Of a stretch of DNA of 64,000 nt, positions 46,586 through 56,577 are shown piece by piece. Every line of letters begins with the position of its first letter. The stretch's first letter is position 1. The notes beneath the pieces were generated by a model that made no database searches, was not told the origin of the DNA, and saw only the letters and a list, made by a program, of their open reading frames with translations. This stretch comes from Acidobacteriaceae bacterium (GTDB lineage Bacteria > Acidobacteriota > Terriglobia > Terriglobales > Acidobacteriaceae): positions 1 to 64,000 of the forward strand of contig CAHJWN010000014.1 of NCBI GenBank assembly GCA_903642265.1, given 5' to 3'. The translations under genes were made by a program, and so were the position numbers.

Positions 46586-48388
46586 CTAGTTCATCTCCTC
46601 CACACCTTCTGCTACGCCATACTCCTTCAGCTTTCGGTAAAGCGTCGTCTTGCCGATTTGCAGCAGCCGAGCCGCCAACAGCTTATCTCCATTTAGCTGC
46701 CTGATTGTGTTGAGAATGGCTTGTTTCTCAAGCTCTGCAATCGATACGATCGTCTCGCCGTTCTCAAGCCGCGTAAGCGATGTATCGTTCAACCCTGGTC
46801 CCGTTCCTGTAGCTGCGTCAGAATGAGCCGGGTAGCCGCTCGCCTGCTGCTCCGCCTGCATTGCAGCCTCGATCTGGCGTTGTTCGAGCAGCGTTTGATG
46901 CGCCTGCATTCGGAAGTCCTGCAACTGGGTTGGCAGGTCGCTCATCAGAAGCATGTTTCCGGAAGCCAGAGAGCACGCGCGTTCGATTGCGTTCTCAAGC
47001 TCGCGCACGTTACCCGGCCAGTCGAATTCTGCCATCAACTTCAGTGCATCGTCCGAAAACAGGTATTGACGGCCCTTCTCCCGCTGCATTCGTTCAATGA
47101 AGTGCTGCGCCAGCATCGGGATGTCCTCTCTGCGCTCGCGCAGCGGAGGAATTTTCAAGTTGACGACGTTCAACCGGAAGTAAAGGTCCTTGCGAAATCT
47201 TCCCTGCTCGACCATGGTCGCGAGGTCGCGGTTGGTAGCTGCTAGTACCCGGGCCGAAATGGGTACAGCGTGCGTGGCACCGACTGGTCGCACCTCTTTC
47301 TCCTGAAGTGCCCGCAGGAGTTTGGATTGCAGATCGAGTGGCAGCTCGCCTATCTCGTCGAGGAATACGGTCCCTCCCTCCGCGGCGGCCAGAAGCCCCT
47401 CCTTCGAACGACTGGCGCCGGTGAAGGCCCCTTTCACATGACCAAACAGCTCACTCTCAATCAACGTCGGCACTAGGGACCCGCAATCGACAGGTATGAA
47501 TGGCTTTCGCGCATTGGGCCCATTGAAATGGATCGACCGCGCAACCATCTCCTTGCCCGTGCCGCTTTCACCAAGTATCAGCACAGGGTGACTCGAGAAC
47601 GCCACCTTGGAGAGGATCCGGTAGAGCTTCTCCATCTCAGGGCTGTTACCAATGATGTGACCGTCGCCTTTCTGCGAACGCAGCTTCTCGCGTAAAAGCC
47701 TGCTCTCGATGTTGAAATGTTTTCGTTGCGACGCACGGTCGAGCATTGCTGAAAGCTCTTCAAGGGCGAAAGGCTTTGTAAGGTAATCGGCCGCGCCAAT
47801 CCGCATCGCTTCGACCGCCGAAGAGACTGTCGCAAAGGCAGTCATCACGACGACTGAGGTCTCCGGATGTAAGACCTTCGTCTCCTCGAGCAGCAGCAGG
47901 CCGCCCTCGCCGGGAAGCTTCATGTCCAACAGCAGCAGGTCCACCGGAAGCCGCTTCAGGATTGCTCTTGCCGCTGGAACGCTGTCTGCCTGGTGTACAC
48001 GGAATCCCATACGGTGAGCGATCTCCGCGCAAGCGTTCCGCACGGCGTCATCGTCATCGACCACCAGCAGGTGCTGCGCCACGGTGCCTGCGACCTGCGG
48101 CACATTCCGGTCCCTAAGCCGCAGGGTCACAGCGTCGACCTCCAGGAGATCAGCTTGATTCACCTCACCCCCGCTCTCGAGGTCAACTTGTTGCCGCGCT
48201 TCACCTGTGTGCGTGTCGTCATGCAACTGGCCGATGATCTGCCCGGCGTCCAGACCCGTCCCAATCAGCACCCGTGGTGGATCCCGCGCAAGGCCGTCAG
48301 CTGCCAGTCTCCGGGATATGGAACTCTGTCCGTTTTGGGCGTCTCCTGGTGCATCATCCCGCTCTCCGAACTCTCGAGTCTTCAGCAT
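46586..48388 (-). CDS. NtrC-family sigma-54-dependent response regulator
   Basis: A 600-residue activator. A receiver with [10 protein letters not shown], phospho-acceptor [12 protein letters not shown] and YLTKPF begins at about residue 107. An AAA+ domain contains GESGTGKE, the sigma-54 contact motif KGAFTGA, and [14 protein letters not shown] Fis-type helix-turn-helix is at the C-terminus ([26 protein letters not shown]). The first about 105 residues are an unexplained acidic extension; the start may instead be a GTG near the receiver. ATG 48388 overlaps the stop of the kinase gene (ATGCTGA), making a coupled kinase-regulator pair, its likely partner. Confidence 0.9.
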   Translation of the reverse strand: MLKTREFGERDDAPGDAQNGQSSISRRLAADGLARDPPRVLIGTGLDAGQIIGQLHDDTHTGEARQQVDLESGGEVNQADLLEVDAVTLRLRDRNVPQVAGTVAQHLLVVDDDDAVRNACAEIAHRMGFRVHQADSVPAARAILKRLPVDLLLLDMKLPGEGGLLLLEETKVLHPETSVVVMTAFATVSSAVEAMRIGAADYLTKPFALEELSAMLDRASQRKHFNIESRLLREKLRSQKGDGHIIGNSPEMEKLYRILSKVAFSSHPVLILGESGTGKEMVARSIHFNGPNARKPFIPVDCGSLVPTLIESELFGHVKGAFTGASRSKEGLLAAAEGGTVFLDEIGELPLDLQSKLLRALQEKEVRPVGATHAVPISARVLAATNRDLATMVEQGRFRKDLYFRLNVVNLKIPPLRERREDIPMLAQHFIERMQREKGRQYLFSDDALKLMAEFDWPGNVRELENAIERACSLASGNMLLMSDLPTQLQDFRMQAHQTLLEQRQIEAAMQAEQQASGYPAHSDAATGTGPGLNDTSLTRLENGETIVSIAELEKQAILNTIRQLNGDKLLAARLLQIGKTTLYRKLKEYGVAEGVEEMN

Positions 48389-50901
48389 GCGATTGCTCCC
48401 TTCACTGCGGCGTAAGTATCCTGTGAAAGCCTCTGGACCCTGAAGCGTGAATCTTCAATCCGCTCCAGGGCCGACCCTTGTTCTTGCGCGCCTGCCGCCT
48501 CTCCCGACGTAGAGAAGTAGCGCTGCGGGTTGCCTTGAAATGCTTCCCTCCGACTGCCAGTCTCGTCCTCAAACCTCCCCAATGGGGGACTCGATCGGTG
48601 AAGACGCAGCATCATCATCCGCAACTCCGCTTCACTGAATCCGTCAGGTCCAACGGCACCGGGCGAGGTGGCCAGCTCGACGGAGACGGCCTGTACTTGC
48701 GGTATAACTGGGCCAGAGACCTCCACCGTCTCTGAACTCGACTTGTTTGCCTTGTGGGCGACCATCTCTGGTCCCAGCAGCAAAGTTGGATCTGCCTCTG
48801 CTTGGATCACGGCAGCAATCGTCACGACCTCAGCAGAAACCGAAGGATGCCTGGTAGCTACTTGTGCAATCTGGTCTGCTAATGGCTGGGCCTGGTCAGC
48901 TACTGGCTGGGCCTGAGCCGTTGGCCAGCGGATCTCAACGCGTGTTCCTCGGCCTACACTGCTCTGGATCAGAAGCAGGCCGCCACTTGCTCGGACCAGG
49001 TCTCGAACCACCTGCAGTCCCAGACCATGATGCGCATGGCCTTCGGCCGGCGGCAAGACGCTTGAACTGGTTACCTCAGCCGTACGTTCACCTTGTGAGT
49101 TGCCAGCAGAGCCAACGCCAGGTTTACTTCCAACCGTTTGATGCGCCGTGTCCTGCCGCCACCGTCCGTACCCCTCGGAGGCGGTCTCTTGTGAGACCCT
49201 GCCAGACGCAACACACTGCGCCGACATGTCAGCCGTTGCGAGACCCAGGAGGTGATCCACCTGGCCCTGGGTCATTCCGCATCCCGAGTCATCCACTGTG
49301 AGGGCAATCCCCTGACTTTGGATGGGGCCAATTCCGTCGAGTGCGCCCACTCCGATGCGGATCGCGCCGCCTGCGATCGTTGCAGATCGGGCATTGCGCA
49401 CCAGATTTACAAGGACTCGCTCGAGCGACTCAGCAGCCATCGGGACTGGTGTATCTGCATTTGGGCCAAAGCTAATCTCAAGCGACCCATGAGAAAGTGT
49501 AGAAAGCAAATTGCGCCAGCGCGTGAGCAGGTCCACCAGGCTCGTTTCGATAACATCTGCCGAACCAGCAGCTGGTGTTCCGTCCATTTGAGCCGTTGCA
49601 CCAACCGTTCGCGGTCTCGTGTACATGCCTGGTTGTTGACGAGCAGTGGGCGTTGCATTCTCTGCCGCGGTGCACCAATCATCGCCGGGGTCACTCAACT
49701 TGAGAATCCGGCTGATCAGCATGTGGCTGCGACCAGCTATCAGCTTCAACTCGCCTGCGTAATGATGGTGCTCCTCTGCGAGCACACCGGGGTAGGCAAG
49801 AAGATCCCCGTATAAACCGAGCGCTGAGAGCAGATTACAAGCGTCGTGCGCCAAGGCAGCATCTTCGTAAGCACAGCCACTTGAAACCCCTGCGACTGAG
49901 TCGTGCACCATCCCGAATGCGGTCAACTCGGACGCAGGAGAGTGCAGCGCATGAAGTTGCAGCACTGGGGGTTGCGACGCCATCTCGTACGGTGTTACCG
50001 GCGAATGGAGCGTCGCTACTTCTTCTGCAACGTCGTGCACCTCGGATTCCCTCGGTCCATCAACCTTTAGCTGAGGCAAGAACGCGCCATTCTCCGCCTC
50101 TACAAAAGAGTGAACCAGCAGCGCCTTATCTTCGAAGCCTCTACGTTGGATTAGAGGTGTGCTCTCAGGCGTTCCTGCAGGCGAGATAACCTGCGTACCC
50201 CAGACCCGCCGTGCAACGTCTGCAAACGCGGAGGTATGAACAACTCGGCTGGCAGGTTCACTCTGAGCCAGGATCCACTCCGGATCCAAAATTGAAGCGG
50301 GCATAGAGACCTTTGCTGGCCCGTTGGCTTCACGGGCCAGCCGCAGGATTGCATTGCGCACGTTCTCAGGATTGGGAGAAGAAATGGCAGCGGTCGCCCG
50401 CCGCAAAGTAGCTGACGAATCGGCATAGGAAAAGAGCGGCTCCGATCCGTCACCCTCAGCAAGGTAAGCGCGCTCAATCTCATCGAAGTCGCTCAGCGCT
50501 TCAAACTTCAGCACTGCCTCAATCGAACGGCCTTCATGCAGGCTTTGCTCCAGGCGCTGGTCGTTTTGCTCCAGGCGCTGGTCCTGGTGCCGCATTGCTT
50601 CCTGGACTGCGGCGTGTTCTCCCGCTGCATGCTGCTGTGGCTTGGCCTTCTGCTCTGGTTCCAGATGAGCGTTGGCTGGGTAATCGCCTGAAGCGTCTTC
50701 TAGGAGGCTGTCAGAGACGCCCGACTCGATAGCGTTAGCCCGTCGCCGTTCCAGGAACCTGCGGGCCGCCTGAACTGACACATCGAAGGCTGAAGCAAGA
50801 TCGCGAGACCTGATGTTCGCTAAACCATTCAGGTGCACTCCATCTGAATCAGACTGCAAAAAATCCGACGCTTTGTTGCTCTGCAATGCCTGCATCATCA
50901 C
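48382..50901 (-). CDS. Large atypical soluble histidine kinase
   Basis: An 839-residue protein without membrane segments. The N-terminal 60 residues contain SRDLASAFDVSVQAARRFLE, which could be a helix-turn-helix-like element. A repeat DQRLEQN/DQRLEQS follows, then several hundred residues not recognised. The phospho-acceptor helix is AALAHDACNLLSALGLYGDLL (histidine in AHDACN, about residue 360). The ATPase shows NLVRNARSA, DDSGCGMTQ and HHGLGLQVVRDLV, with an unusually long (about 75-residue) insertion before GLGL. A low-complexity C-terminal tail of about 170 residues contains QPVADQAQPLADQ. GGAG precedes the ATGATGATG start. It is coupled to the NtrC-type regulator gene. Confidence 0.82.
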   Translation of the reverse strand: MMMQALQSNKASDFLQSDSDGVHLNGLANIRSRDLASAFDVSVQAARRFLERRRANAIESGVSDSLLEDASGDYPANAHLEPEQKAKPQQHAAGEHAAVQEAMRHQDQRLEQNDQRLEQSLHEGRSIEAVLKFEALSDFDEIERAYLAEGDGSEPLFSYADSSATLRRATAAISSPNPENVRNAILRLAREANGPAKVSMPASILDPEWILAQSEPASRVVHTSAFADVARRVWGTQVISPAGTPESTPLIQRRGFEDKALLVHSFVEAENGAFLPQLKVDGPRESEVHDVAEEVATLHSPVTPYEMASQPPVLQLHALHSPASELTAFGMVHDSVAGVSSGCAYEDAALAHDACNLLSALGLYGDLLAYPGVLAEEHHHYAGELKLIAGRSHMLISRILKLSDPGDDWCTAAENATPTARQQPGMYTRPRTVGATAQMDGTPAAGSADVIETSLVDLLTRWRNLLSTLSHGSLEISFGPNADTPVPMAAESLERVLVNLVRNARSATIAGGAIRIGVGALDGIGPIQSQGIALTVDDSGCGMTQGQVDHLLGLATADMSAQCVASGRVSQETASEGYGRWRQDTAHQTVGSKPGVGSAGNSQGERTAEVTSSSVLPPAEGHAHHGLGLQVVRDLVRASGGLLLIQSSVGRGTRVEIRWPTAQAQPVADQAQPLADQIAQVATRHPSVSAEVVTIAAVIQAEADPTLLLGPEMVAHKANKSSSETVEVSGPVIPQVQAVSVELATSPGAVGPDGFSEAELRMMMLRLHRSSPPLGRFEDETGSRREAFQGNPQRYFSTSGEAAGAQEQGSALERIEDSRFRVQRLSQDTYAAVKGAIAC

Positions 50902-50918
50902 TCTCCAGGGCTCGTCTC

Positions 50919-50937
50919 AATCCCGCCTTGCGGGATT
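50919..50937. repeat. Perfect hairpin just upstream of the large kinase gene
   Basis: AATCCCGC-CTT-GCGGGATT, a perfect 8-base stem with a 3-base loop, 18 bases before the kinase ATG on the minus strand. It could be a leader hairpin or an operator dyad. Confidence 0.6.
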
Positions 50938-51107
50938 CCATACGACGCTTGTATTCACGTCGCATGCCAAACTGGGACACCTGGAAGAAGTGGTTCATAA
51001 GAAAGCACTAAGCTGGGAAACGGTCTTTGCCGTGTCTGACGAGCTTTTCCCAAAAAGGAATGCACAACGCGACTTGCCCTCAGATCGGTTTCAAAGCGGG
51101 AATCTTC

Positions 51108-51142
51108 CTAAAACGGGACGCGAACGCAACTCCCCGTTTTAG
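51108..51142. promoter_or_regulatory. 10-base perfect inverted repeat in the kinase/rph intergenic region
   Basis: CTAAAACGGG-N15-CCCGTTTTAG. It lies 207 bases upstream of the kinase start (minus) and 160 before rph (plus), in an otherwise gene-free 400-base gap. It is shaped like a dimeric activator site (as NtrC-type enhancers are). No convincing sigma-54 -24/-12 element was found between it and either gene, so the assignment is tentative. Nothing else in 50902-51302 looks like a gene. Confidence 0.45.
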
Positions 51143-51302
51143 TCGGCACCCTTATAGCCACCTTGCCGCGCTCGTGCGACACCGCTAACGCCTGCTTACT
51201 CACAGGTCTACCTAAGGACATTTCACTTGCTGGCTTTTCGAGCCTGACCTCTTCGCGCACAAACGGGTTCAGCCATTCACTACCGCAACTATAATCCCCA
51301 CT

Positions 51303-52061
51303 ATGAGTAGTGCTTCTCCCCTAATCGCTTCTGAAGTCTACCGGCCGGGCAATCGCTCCGCCGATGCCCTTCGTCCGACCCGCCTCATCCCGGGTTTCGT
51401 TGCCATGCCAGAGGGATCCGTCCTCATCGAATGCGGCAATACCCGGGTGCTTTGCAATGCGACCGTAGAGCAGGGAGTTCCAGGATGGCTGCGTAACTCC
51501 GGTCGCGGGTGGGTGACGGCAGAGTATGGAATGCTCCCACGGGCCACGCTTACCCGCACCGCGCGCGAGAGTGAACGCGGCAAGGTCGGCGGACGCACCC
51601 ATGAAATTCAGCGGCTCATTGGGCGCAGCCTGAGGTCCGTCGTTGACATGAAAGTACTCGGCGAGCGGACCATCATACTTGACTGTGATGTCCTCCAGGC
51701 GGACGGCGGAACACGTACCGCGGCCATCACCGGAGCTTGCCTGGCGCTGGCCATCGCACTTGGAAAGCTGGTTACGGCGGGGACCTTGAAGTCTTCGCCC
51801 CTGAAACAGATGGTAGCGGCCACCTCGGTGGGTGTTGTCGATGGCAATGTGCTCCTAGATCTCTGCTACGAGGAAGATTCTCGCGCTGATGTTGATATGA
51901 ATGTCGTTATGCTAGCCTCGGGCGGTCTCGTCGAGACTCAGGCGACGGCGGAGAAGGACACCTACAGCCGCGCCCAGTTGAACCAGATGCTCGACCTTGC
52001 GGAGTCAGGCATTCGCAGCTTGCTCGAACTTCAGCAAAACGCCCTTGCCTCAGCGCTCTAG
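51303..52061 (+). CDS. rph: Ribonuclease PH
   Basis: Phosphorolytic 3'-5' exoribonuclease that trims tRNA precursor ends. It has 252 residues, slightly longer than E. coli. Landmarks are [38 protein letters not shown], the arginine-rich [27 protein letters not shown] and the C-terminal [22 protein letters not shown] block. All phosphate-binding residues expected of the family appear present. It is followed 7 bases later by a membrane-protein gene in the same direction. Confidence 0.95.
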   Translation: MSSASPLIASEVYRPGNRSADALRPTRLIPGFVAMPEGSVLIECGNTRVLCNATVEQGVPGWLRNSGRGWVTAEYGMLPRATLTRTARESERGKVGGRTHEIQRLIGRSLRSVVDMKVLGERTIILDCDVLQADGGTRTAAITGACLALAIALGKLVTAGTLKSSPLKQMVAATSVGVVDGNVLLDLCYEEDSRADVDMNVVMLASGGLVETQATAEKDTYSRAQLNQMLDLAESGIRSLLELQQNALASAL

Positions 52062-52068
52062 GGGGCAC

Positions 52069-53778
52069 ATGCATGTGTTCAGCCGGATAGCGATGGGGAA
52101 TAGCCGAACCTTCCGACGCCTCCTGCTCCTTCCCTTGCTCGCCGTGATTCCGATCGTTCCGTACATCCTGCTCGGCTATACAGGGCAAGACCTTCCTTTT
52201 CACGTTTGTTCGTGGCTGGATCTGCGCGACGGCTGGCTGCATGGGCGCTTTAACCCGGGATGGGCTTCAGCTTCAAACTACGGACTGGGTGACCCGCACC
52301 TTACCTTCTATCCGCCTTTCTCGTACTTTTCAGGCGCATTGCTCACCCTTATCTTGCCCCTGAAGTTGGCTCCAGCTGTGTTCGCGTATCTGGCTCTCGT
52401 CCTAAGCGGCGTTGCGATGTACGTCGCCAGCAAGTCGTTCGTCGCTCAGCAGGACAGGTTGGTCGCCGCGCTGCTTTACATGCTCGGCCCGTACACCATC
52501 ACCACGTCACTGATCCGATTCGCGGCGGCTGAGCTGCTCGTGCAAGCCTGGCTCCCGCTGATCGCGCTGTACTTCTATCAAGCAGTGTGGGTGCCCGGCA
52601 CACCGCAGACCAGTCGCGCCCGCTTGCGCTCCATACTTTTGCTTGCGCTTCTTTTAGGTCTTAGCTGGATCACCAACATCCCTGCTTCCATCGTCCTGCT
52701 CTACAGTCTGACCATCGCTGCCTGCCTTTGCGCTCTACTGAGGCGGTCAGTCAAACCTTTACTTGGCATGTTTGCCGTACACTCGATCGCCGCTGGTCTC
52801 GCAGCTTTTTACCTTGTGCCCGTATGGAAGGAGCGAGTCTGGATCCACCCCAACACGCTTTTACGTATCAACCCTCTGCAATTGTTGCTTTTCATGCCGC
52901 ATTACAACTTCAACGACAGTCCGCTGCTCGTCGTCTGTTGGATCTTTCTTTGCGTGGAAACAATGCTTGTACTTGCATGCCTGCGCAAGCGGACCTCGCC
53001 ACTCTCTAACAATCCAGCTCTGCCGCTTTGGATATGTCTTGCTGCTGCCTCGTTTGTTCTGCAGTCGCCGCTCTCGATTCCCTTGTGGCGTCATGCACCG
53101 GAGCTCCGCTTCGTCCAGTTTCCGTTACGGTTTCTCTCCCTCATGGGAGTCGCTCTGCCTCTGTTACTGCTCAGCCCCGGAACGCGTCTCTCACGTCGCA
53201 AACCTGCCTACCTCATGCTGGGAGCGCTTTCCTTGTTACCCTTCATCGGCTACCTGAGCGAGCAGGCCGTCGCCAGCAATCGCACGCCTCCGATTACAAC
53301 CCAGCTTGCAGCGTGGCAACGTAAGGGAGCGCCGGAGTACCTGCCAGCCGCAACGCTCATGCCAGTTGGACCCTCAGATCTCTCCGATGTGGGTGTCGTC
53401 GACCAGTCAAATAGGCCGGTTACCGATTCCGCATGTCGCGCGGAGCTACAAGAGCAATCGTCCAGTCAAAGGAAAATTCTCACCTTGTCAGCTGCTCCCT
53501 GCCGCGTTCGACTCAGGCTCTACTTTTATCCTTACTGGCGCGCCACAGACGAGCAGGGAGAGAGTCTGCCCATCGCAAGAGACCCCAGCGGGCTCATCCT
53601 CATCAACATCCCACCCGGCACGCACACCGTGTGGCTCAACTTTCGTCCACAATCGCTGTCACGAAGAATAAGCGCGTTTATCAGCCTGTTTACGCTTCTT
53701 AATATTCTTGGTGTGCTCGCTCATCAGCGTCTGCAAGCGCGATTACAGGCGCGCCTCACTCCTCAGATTGCGCGTTAG
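52069..53778 (+). CDS. Polytopic membrane protein, PTPS-related/YfhO-like
   Basis: A 569-residue integral membrane protein with about ten to twelve helices and an external C-terminal portion. It begins with a helix (FRRLLLLPLLAVIPIVPYILL) and the GQDLPFHVCSWLDLRDGW loop. That loop is reminiscent of the 6-pyruvoyl-tetrahydropterin synthase-related (PF10131) membrane family, whose members resemble glycosyltransferase-C proteins. Later helices include LAYMLGPYTITTSLIRFAAAE-type sequence. The last 110 residues form a periplasmic beta-rich domain (RLRLYFYPYWRATDEQG), then one helix. The activity is unknown. GGGGG precedes ATG 52069; it is probably cotranscribed with rph. Confidence 0.65.
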   Translation: MHVFSRIAMGNSRTFRRLLLLPLLAVIPIVPYILLGYTGQDLPFHVCSWLDLRDGWLHGRFNPGWASASNYGLGDPHLTFYPPFSYFSGALLTLILPLKLAPAVFAYLALVLSGVAMYVASKSFVAQQDRLVAALLYMLGPYTITTSLIRFAAAELLVQAWLPLIALYFYQAVWVPGTPQTSRARLRSILLLALLLGLSWITNIPASIVLLYSLTIAACLCALLRRSVKPLLGMFAVHSIAAGLAAFYLVPVWKERVWIHPNTLLRINPLQLLLFMPHYNFNDSPLLVVCWIFLCVETMLVLACLRKRTSPLSNNPALPLWICLAAASFVLQSPLSIPLWRHAPELRFVQFPLRFLSLMGVALPLLLLSPGTRLSRRKPAYLMLGALSLLPFIGYLSEQAVASNRTPPITTQLAAWQRKGAPEYLPAATLMPVGPSDLSDVGVVDQSNRPVTDSACRAELQEQSSSQRKILTLSAAPCRVRLRLYFYPYWRATDEQGESLPIARDPSGLILINIPPGTHTVWLNFRPQSLSRRISAFISLFTLLNILGVLAHQRLQARLQARLTPQIAR

Positions 53779-53883
53779 GCACATTGTTCGCCCTGTTTCC
53801 AAAGCTGGCGCGAGTTTTTACAGGCTGATGGCGGCTTGTCTTCCTCTCCAAATGGAACCCAGCCCTGATACTCTCAAGGGTGA

Positions 53884-54873
53884 GTGAGCACGCTCTCCAT
53901 CGCGACGGCAAAAGAGGTCTTCGATCTGCTCCGCGACGATCTCGCGGCAATAGAGAAGGAGTTCTCGCAGCAGTCAGCCTCTGAAGTCGCCGTTATTACT
54001 GAGATTGCAGAGTACCTGATAGCTGGCGGTGGTAAACGGATTCGCCCTTTGCTGCTGCTGCTCTCGGCGAAGGCGCTGGGCTCGACCAGTGATTCCCGCA
54101 TCAAGTTGGGTGCGGTCGTTGAGATGTTACACACCGCAACCCTGGTTCACGACGACATCATCGACGAAGCGGATACGCGACGCGGCCGACCGTCTTCAAA
54201 CACCACCTGGGGCAACGCCAAGTGCGTGCTGGCAGGCGATTGGCTTTACATGCAGGCCTTTCACACCGCCCTTGAACAGCGAAACTTCCGCGTTCTGGAT
54301 CTTCTGATCTCGCTTACGCAGCAGATGGTCGAGGGCGAACTTCTGCAAATGGAGAAGCTCGGCCACCTTATTAATGAGGAAGAATATTTCGATCTGATTT
54401 ATCGCAAGACTGCTTATCTCTTCAAGGTCTCCATGCAGCTTGGCGGAGCTATTACGCACGCCACGGACCAGATTGACGCGCAGTTAGGTGAATACGGTCG
54501 AAACCTGGGTCTCGCCTTTCAGATTATTGACGATGTTCTCGACCTCACGGCGGCCGAAGACATTCTTGGCAAGCCCGTCGCGAGCGACCTCCGGGAGGGC
54601 AAAGCCACCCTCGCTGTCATTCACGCCCTGGAAAGAGGAACCGGGGCCGACCGGGAGGCGATCCGCAAAGTTCTTGCCGATCGCAGCTTTGACCATGTAT
54701 CGCATCTCCAGATTCTCGAGATTCTGCACCGCCACGGCTCAATTGATTACGCAACCGACACCGCGTGCGCGTATGCCGAGGCTGCCCGACTTTCTCTGGC
54801 AGATCTTCCTGACAGCGACGCAAAACGCGCTCTTCTCTGGGTTCCAGGTTTCGTAACCAGCCGGGATCGATAG
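53884..54873 (+). CDS. Trans-polyprenyl diphosphate synthase
   Basis: A 329-residue chain-elongating prenyltransferase. The first aspartate-rich motif is LVHDDIIDEADTRRG and the second is FQIIDDVLDLTAAED; GGGKRIRPLLLLLSAKAL is also conserved. Residues just before the first DDxxD (TATLVHD) are small, so a long-chain product (octa- or heptaprenyl for the menaquinone tail) is likely but not decided. The start is GTG 53884, with AAGGG about 5 bases upstream. Presence of mqnA downstream agrees with quinone synthesis. Confidence 0.9.
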   Translation: MSTLSIATAKEVFDLLRDDLAAIEKEFSQQSASEVAVITEIAEYLIAGGGKRIRPLLLLLSAKALGSTSDSRIKLGAVVEMLHTATLVHDDIIDEADTRRGRPSSNTTWGNAKCVLAGDWLYMQAFHTALEQRNFRVLDLLISLTQQMVEGELLQMEKLGHLINEEEYFDLIYRKTAYLFKVSMQLGGAITHATDQIDAQLGEYGRNLGLAFQIIDDVLDLTAAEDILGKPVASDLREGKATLAVIHALERGTGADREAIRKVLADRSFDHVSHLQILEILHRHGSIDYATDTACAYAEAARLSLADLPDSDAKRALLWVPGFVTSRDR

Positions 54874-55058
54874 AACAATCAGCTTCAGCTACGTCGCTCC
54901 CAGACATGCGATCTCGTCAAATCACCTGCTTTCTGGTTATGTTCTCTACGCGATGGATGGGCTATTATGGGTCGAACCAGTCGCAGGCTCTCTTGCACAA
55001 CGCGAGTTGTCGACGAAGCGAGTCCTGGGATTAGAGTGGAATCGTCTGCGGAGACCCT

Positions 55059-56501
55059 TTGATCGTCGACAGTGAAGCGCGGATAGCGTCAGTTATGGCA
55101 CTCGACCTATTGGACACAGATCCAGAGGTAGCCTTTGAAGATGCTGTTCAATTGGCGGCCACAATCTGTAACACACCTATCAGCCTTATCACCGTTCTCG
55201 ACGGTAAACGTCAGTGGTTCAAATCGCGAATAGGTGTAAGCGTAACGGAGACCCCTCAGGAGCATGCCTTTTGTGCTCACACCATAGGCCAATCCGAACT
55301 TTTCGTTGTGGAAGACGCCAGGCTGGATCAACGTTTCGAAGAAAATCCGCTAGTCACGGGCGATCCAAACATCCGCTTCTACGCCGGCATGCCACTTAAG
55401 ACTGAAGATGGATTTTCTTTGGGAACACTTTGCGTCGTCGACACAAAGCCGCGACAGCTCACGGTTGAACAAACGGCAGCGCTCAAACTTCTTTCTCGCC
55501 AGGTCGAGACGCAGATCAGGATGCGGACGAAGGTGCAAAGATTGAGCGCGGCACTGAGCGCAACCACGCGTTTTCATGAGCAGATTGTCGACAGCAATGC
55601 GATTTTCGAAGCGTTCATGGACAACAGCCCACTTGTCGGCTACATGAAGGATGCCCAGGGGCGATTGCTGTATTACAACCGGCCATTCGCAGAGCGGTTT
55701 GCAATCAGCCGTGAGCAATGGATCGGGAAAGATGATTTCGCAATCTGGCCAGCGACGTTTGCGAAGTCATTCCGAGATGCTGACCTTTCAGTGTTGGAAG
55801 AACAATCTCTTCAGACAACGGAGGACACCTCCCCCGCTCCCGACGGAGCCACAATCTATTGGCGCAGCTACAAGTTCCCAGTTCAAGGTGCGGGTGGCAC
55901 CCAGTTCTTGGCAGGCGTCTCGCTCGACATCAGCGTTGAAAAGCAGGCAGAGATCGAATTAAAGAAGTCGCACGAGAAACTGCGCAAAGCGAACGAGAAG
56001 CTGCGGGAGCTCTCAGTCACAGACGCTTTGACCGGTCTGTGCAATCGTCGCGGTTTTGATGACAAACTTCAGTATGAATTCAAAAAGGCAGTTCGCTATA
56101 GCTCTGATTTTGCGATGCTGATCATCGACGTAGATAATTTCAAAAACTACAACGACATGTACGGCCATTCTGAAGGTGACGCAGTTCTGAAGCAGGTAGC
56201 AACCTTACTGCTCCAGGGGGCACGTGCAACTGATGTAGTTTGTCGCCACGGTGGTGAGGAGTTCGCGATTCTTTTGCCGAATACAGAACTCAGTGGAGCG
56301 ATGCTTGTTGCAGAACGGATCTGCCGCTCCGTTGAATCGGCTCCATTGAACCGAAGACGGATTACCGTTAGCATCGGAGTCTCAGCAAATAAGGACGGCC
56401 TGCCGAATGCCGCAGCGCTCGTCCGTCGTGCGGACCTGGCCCTCTACGAAGCCAAGGCAGCAGGCAAGAACTGTGCTCTTCCCTACACGCTGCGAGTCTG
56501 A
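55059..56501 (+). CDS. GAF-PAS-GGDEF diguanylate cyclase
   Basis: A 480-residue soluble enzyme that should make cyclic di-GMP. The GAF domain is about residues 20-150 (QEHAFCAHTIGQSELFVVEDA). A PAS-like domain follows (NSPLVGYMKDAQGRLLYYNRPF). The GGDEF domain, about residues 320-475, has the active-site variant GGEEF in CRHGGEEFAILLPN and an intact inhibitory-site RxxD (RATD), five residues before it. No EAL domain. The TTG start at 55059 has GGAG 6 bases upstream. It stands alone; the stimulus is unknown. Confidence 0.9.
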   Translation: MIVDSEARIASVMALDLLDTDPEVAFEDAVQLAATICNTPISLITVLDGKRQWFKSRIGVSVTETPQEHAFCAHTIGQSELFVVEDARLDQRFEENPLVTGDPNIRFYAGMPLKTEDGFSLGTLCVVDTKPRQLTVEQTAALKLLSRQVETQIRMRTKVQRLSAALSATTRFHEQIVDSNAIFEAFMDNSPLVGYMKDAQGRLLYYNRPFAERFAISREQWIGKDDFAIWPATFAKSFRDADLSVLEEQSLQTTEDTSPAPDGATIYWRSYKFPVQGAGGTQFLAGVSLDISVEKQAEIELKKSHEKLRKANEKLRELSVTDALTGLCNRRGFDDKLQYEFKKAVRYSSDFAMLIIDVDNFKNYNDMYGHSEGDAVLKQVATLLLQGARATDVVCRHGGEEFAILLPNTELSGAMLVAERICRSVESAPLNRRRITVSIGVSANKDGLPNAAALVRRADLALYEAKAAGKNCALPYTLRV

Positions 56502-56577
56502 AGAGTGCTCCTTGTTCTCTCCCCATGTGCACCTTAGGAATGCGCCTACGCTCTGAGCTGTGTCTCTTCCAGTGAAG

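Noticed and set aside
50902-51302. Sigma-54 promoter for the kinase operon
   Set aside because: TTGGCATG and GGGCAAG-N-TTG near-matches have the wrong -24/-12 spacing or lack GC.
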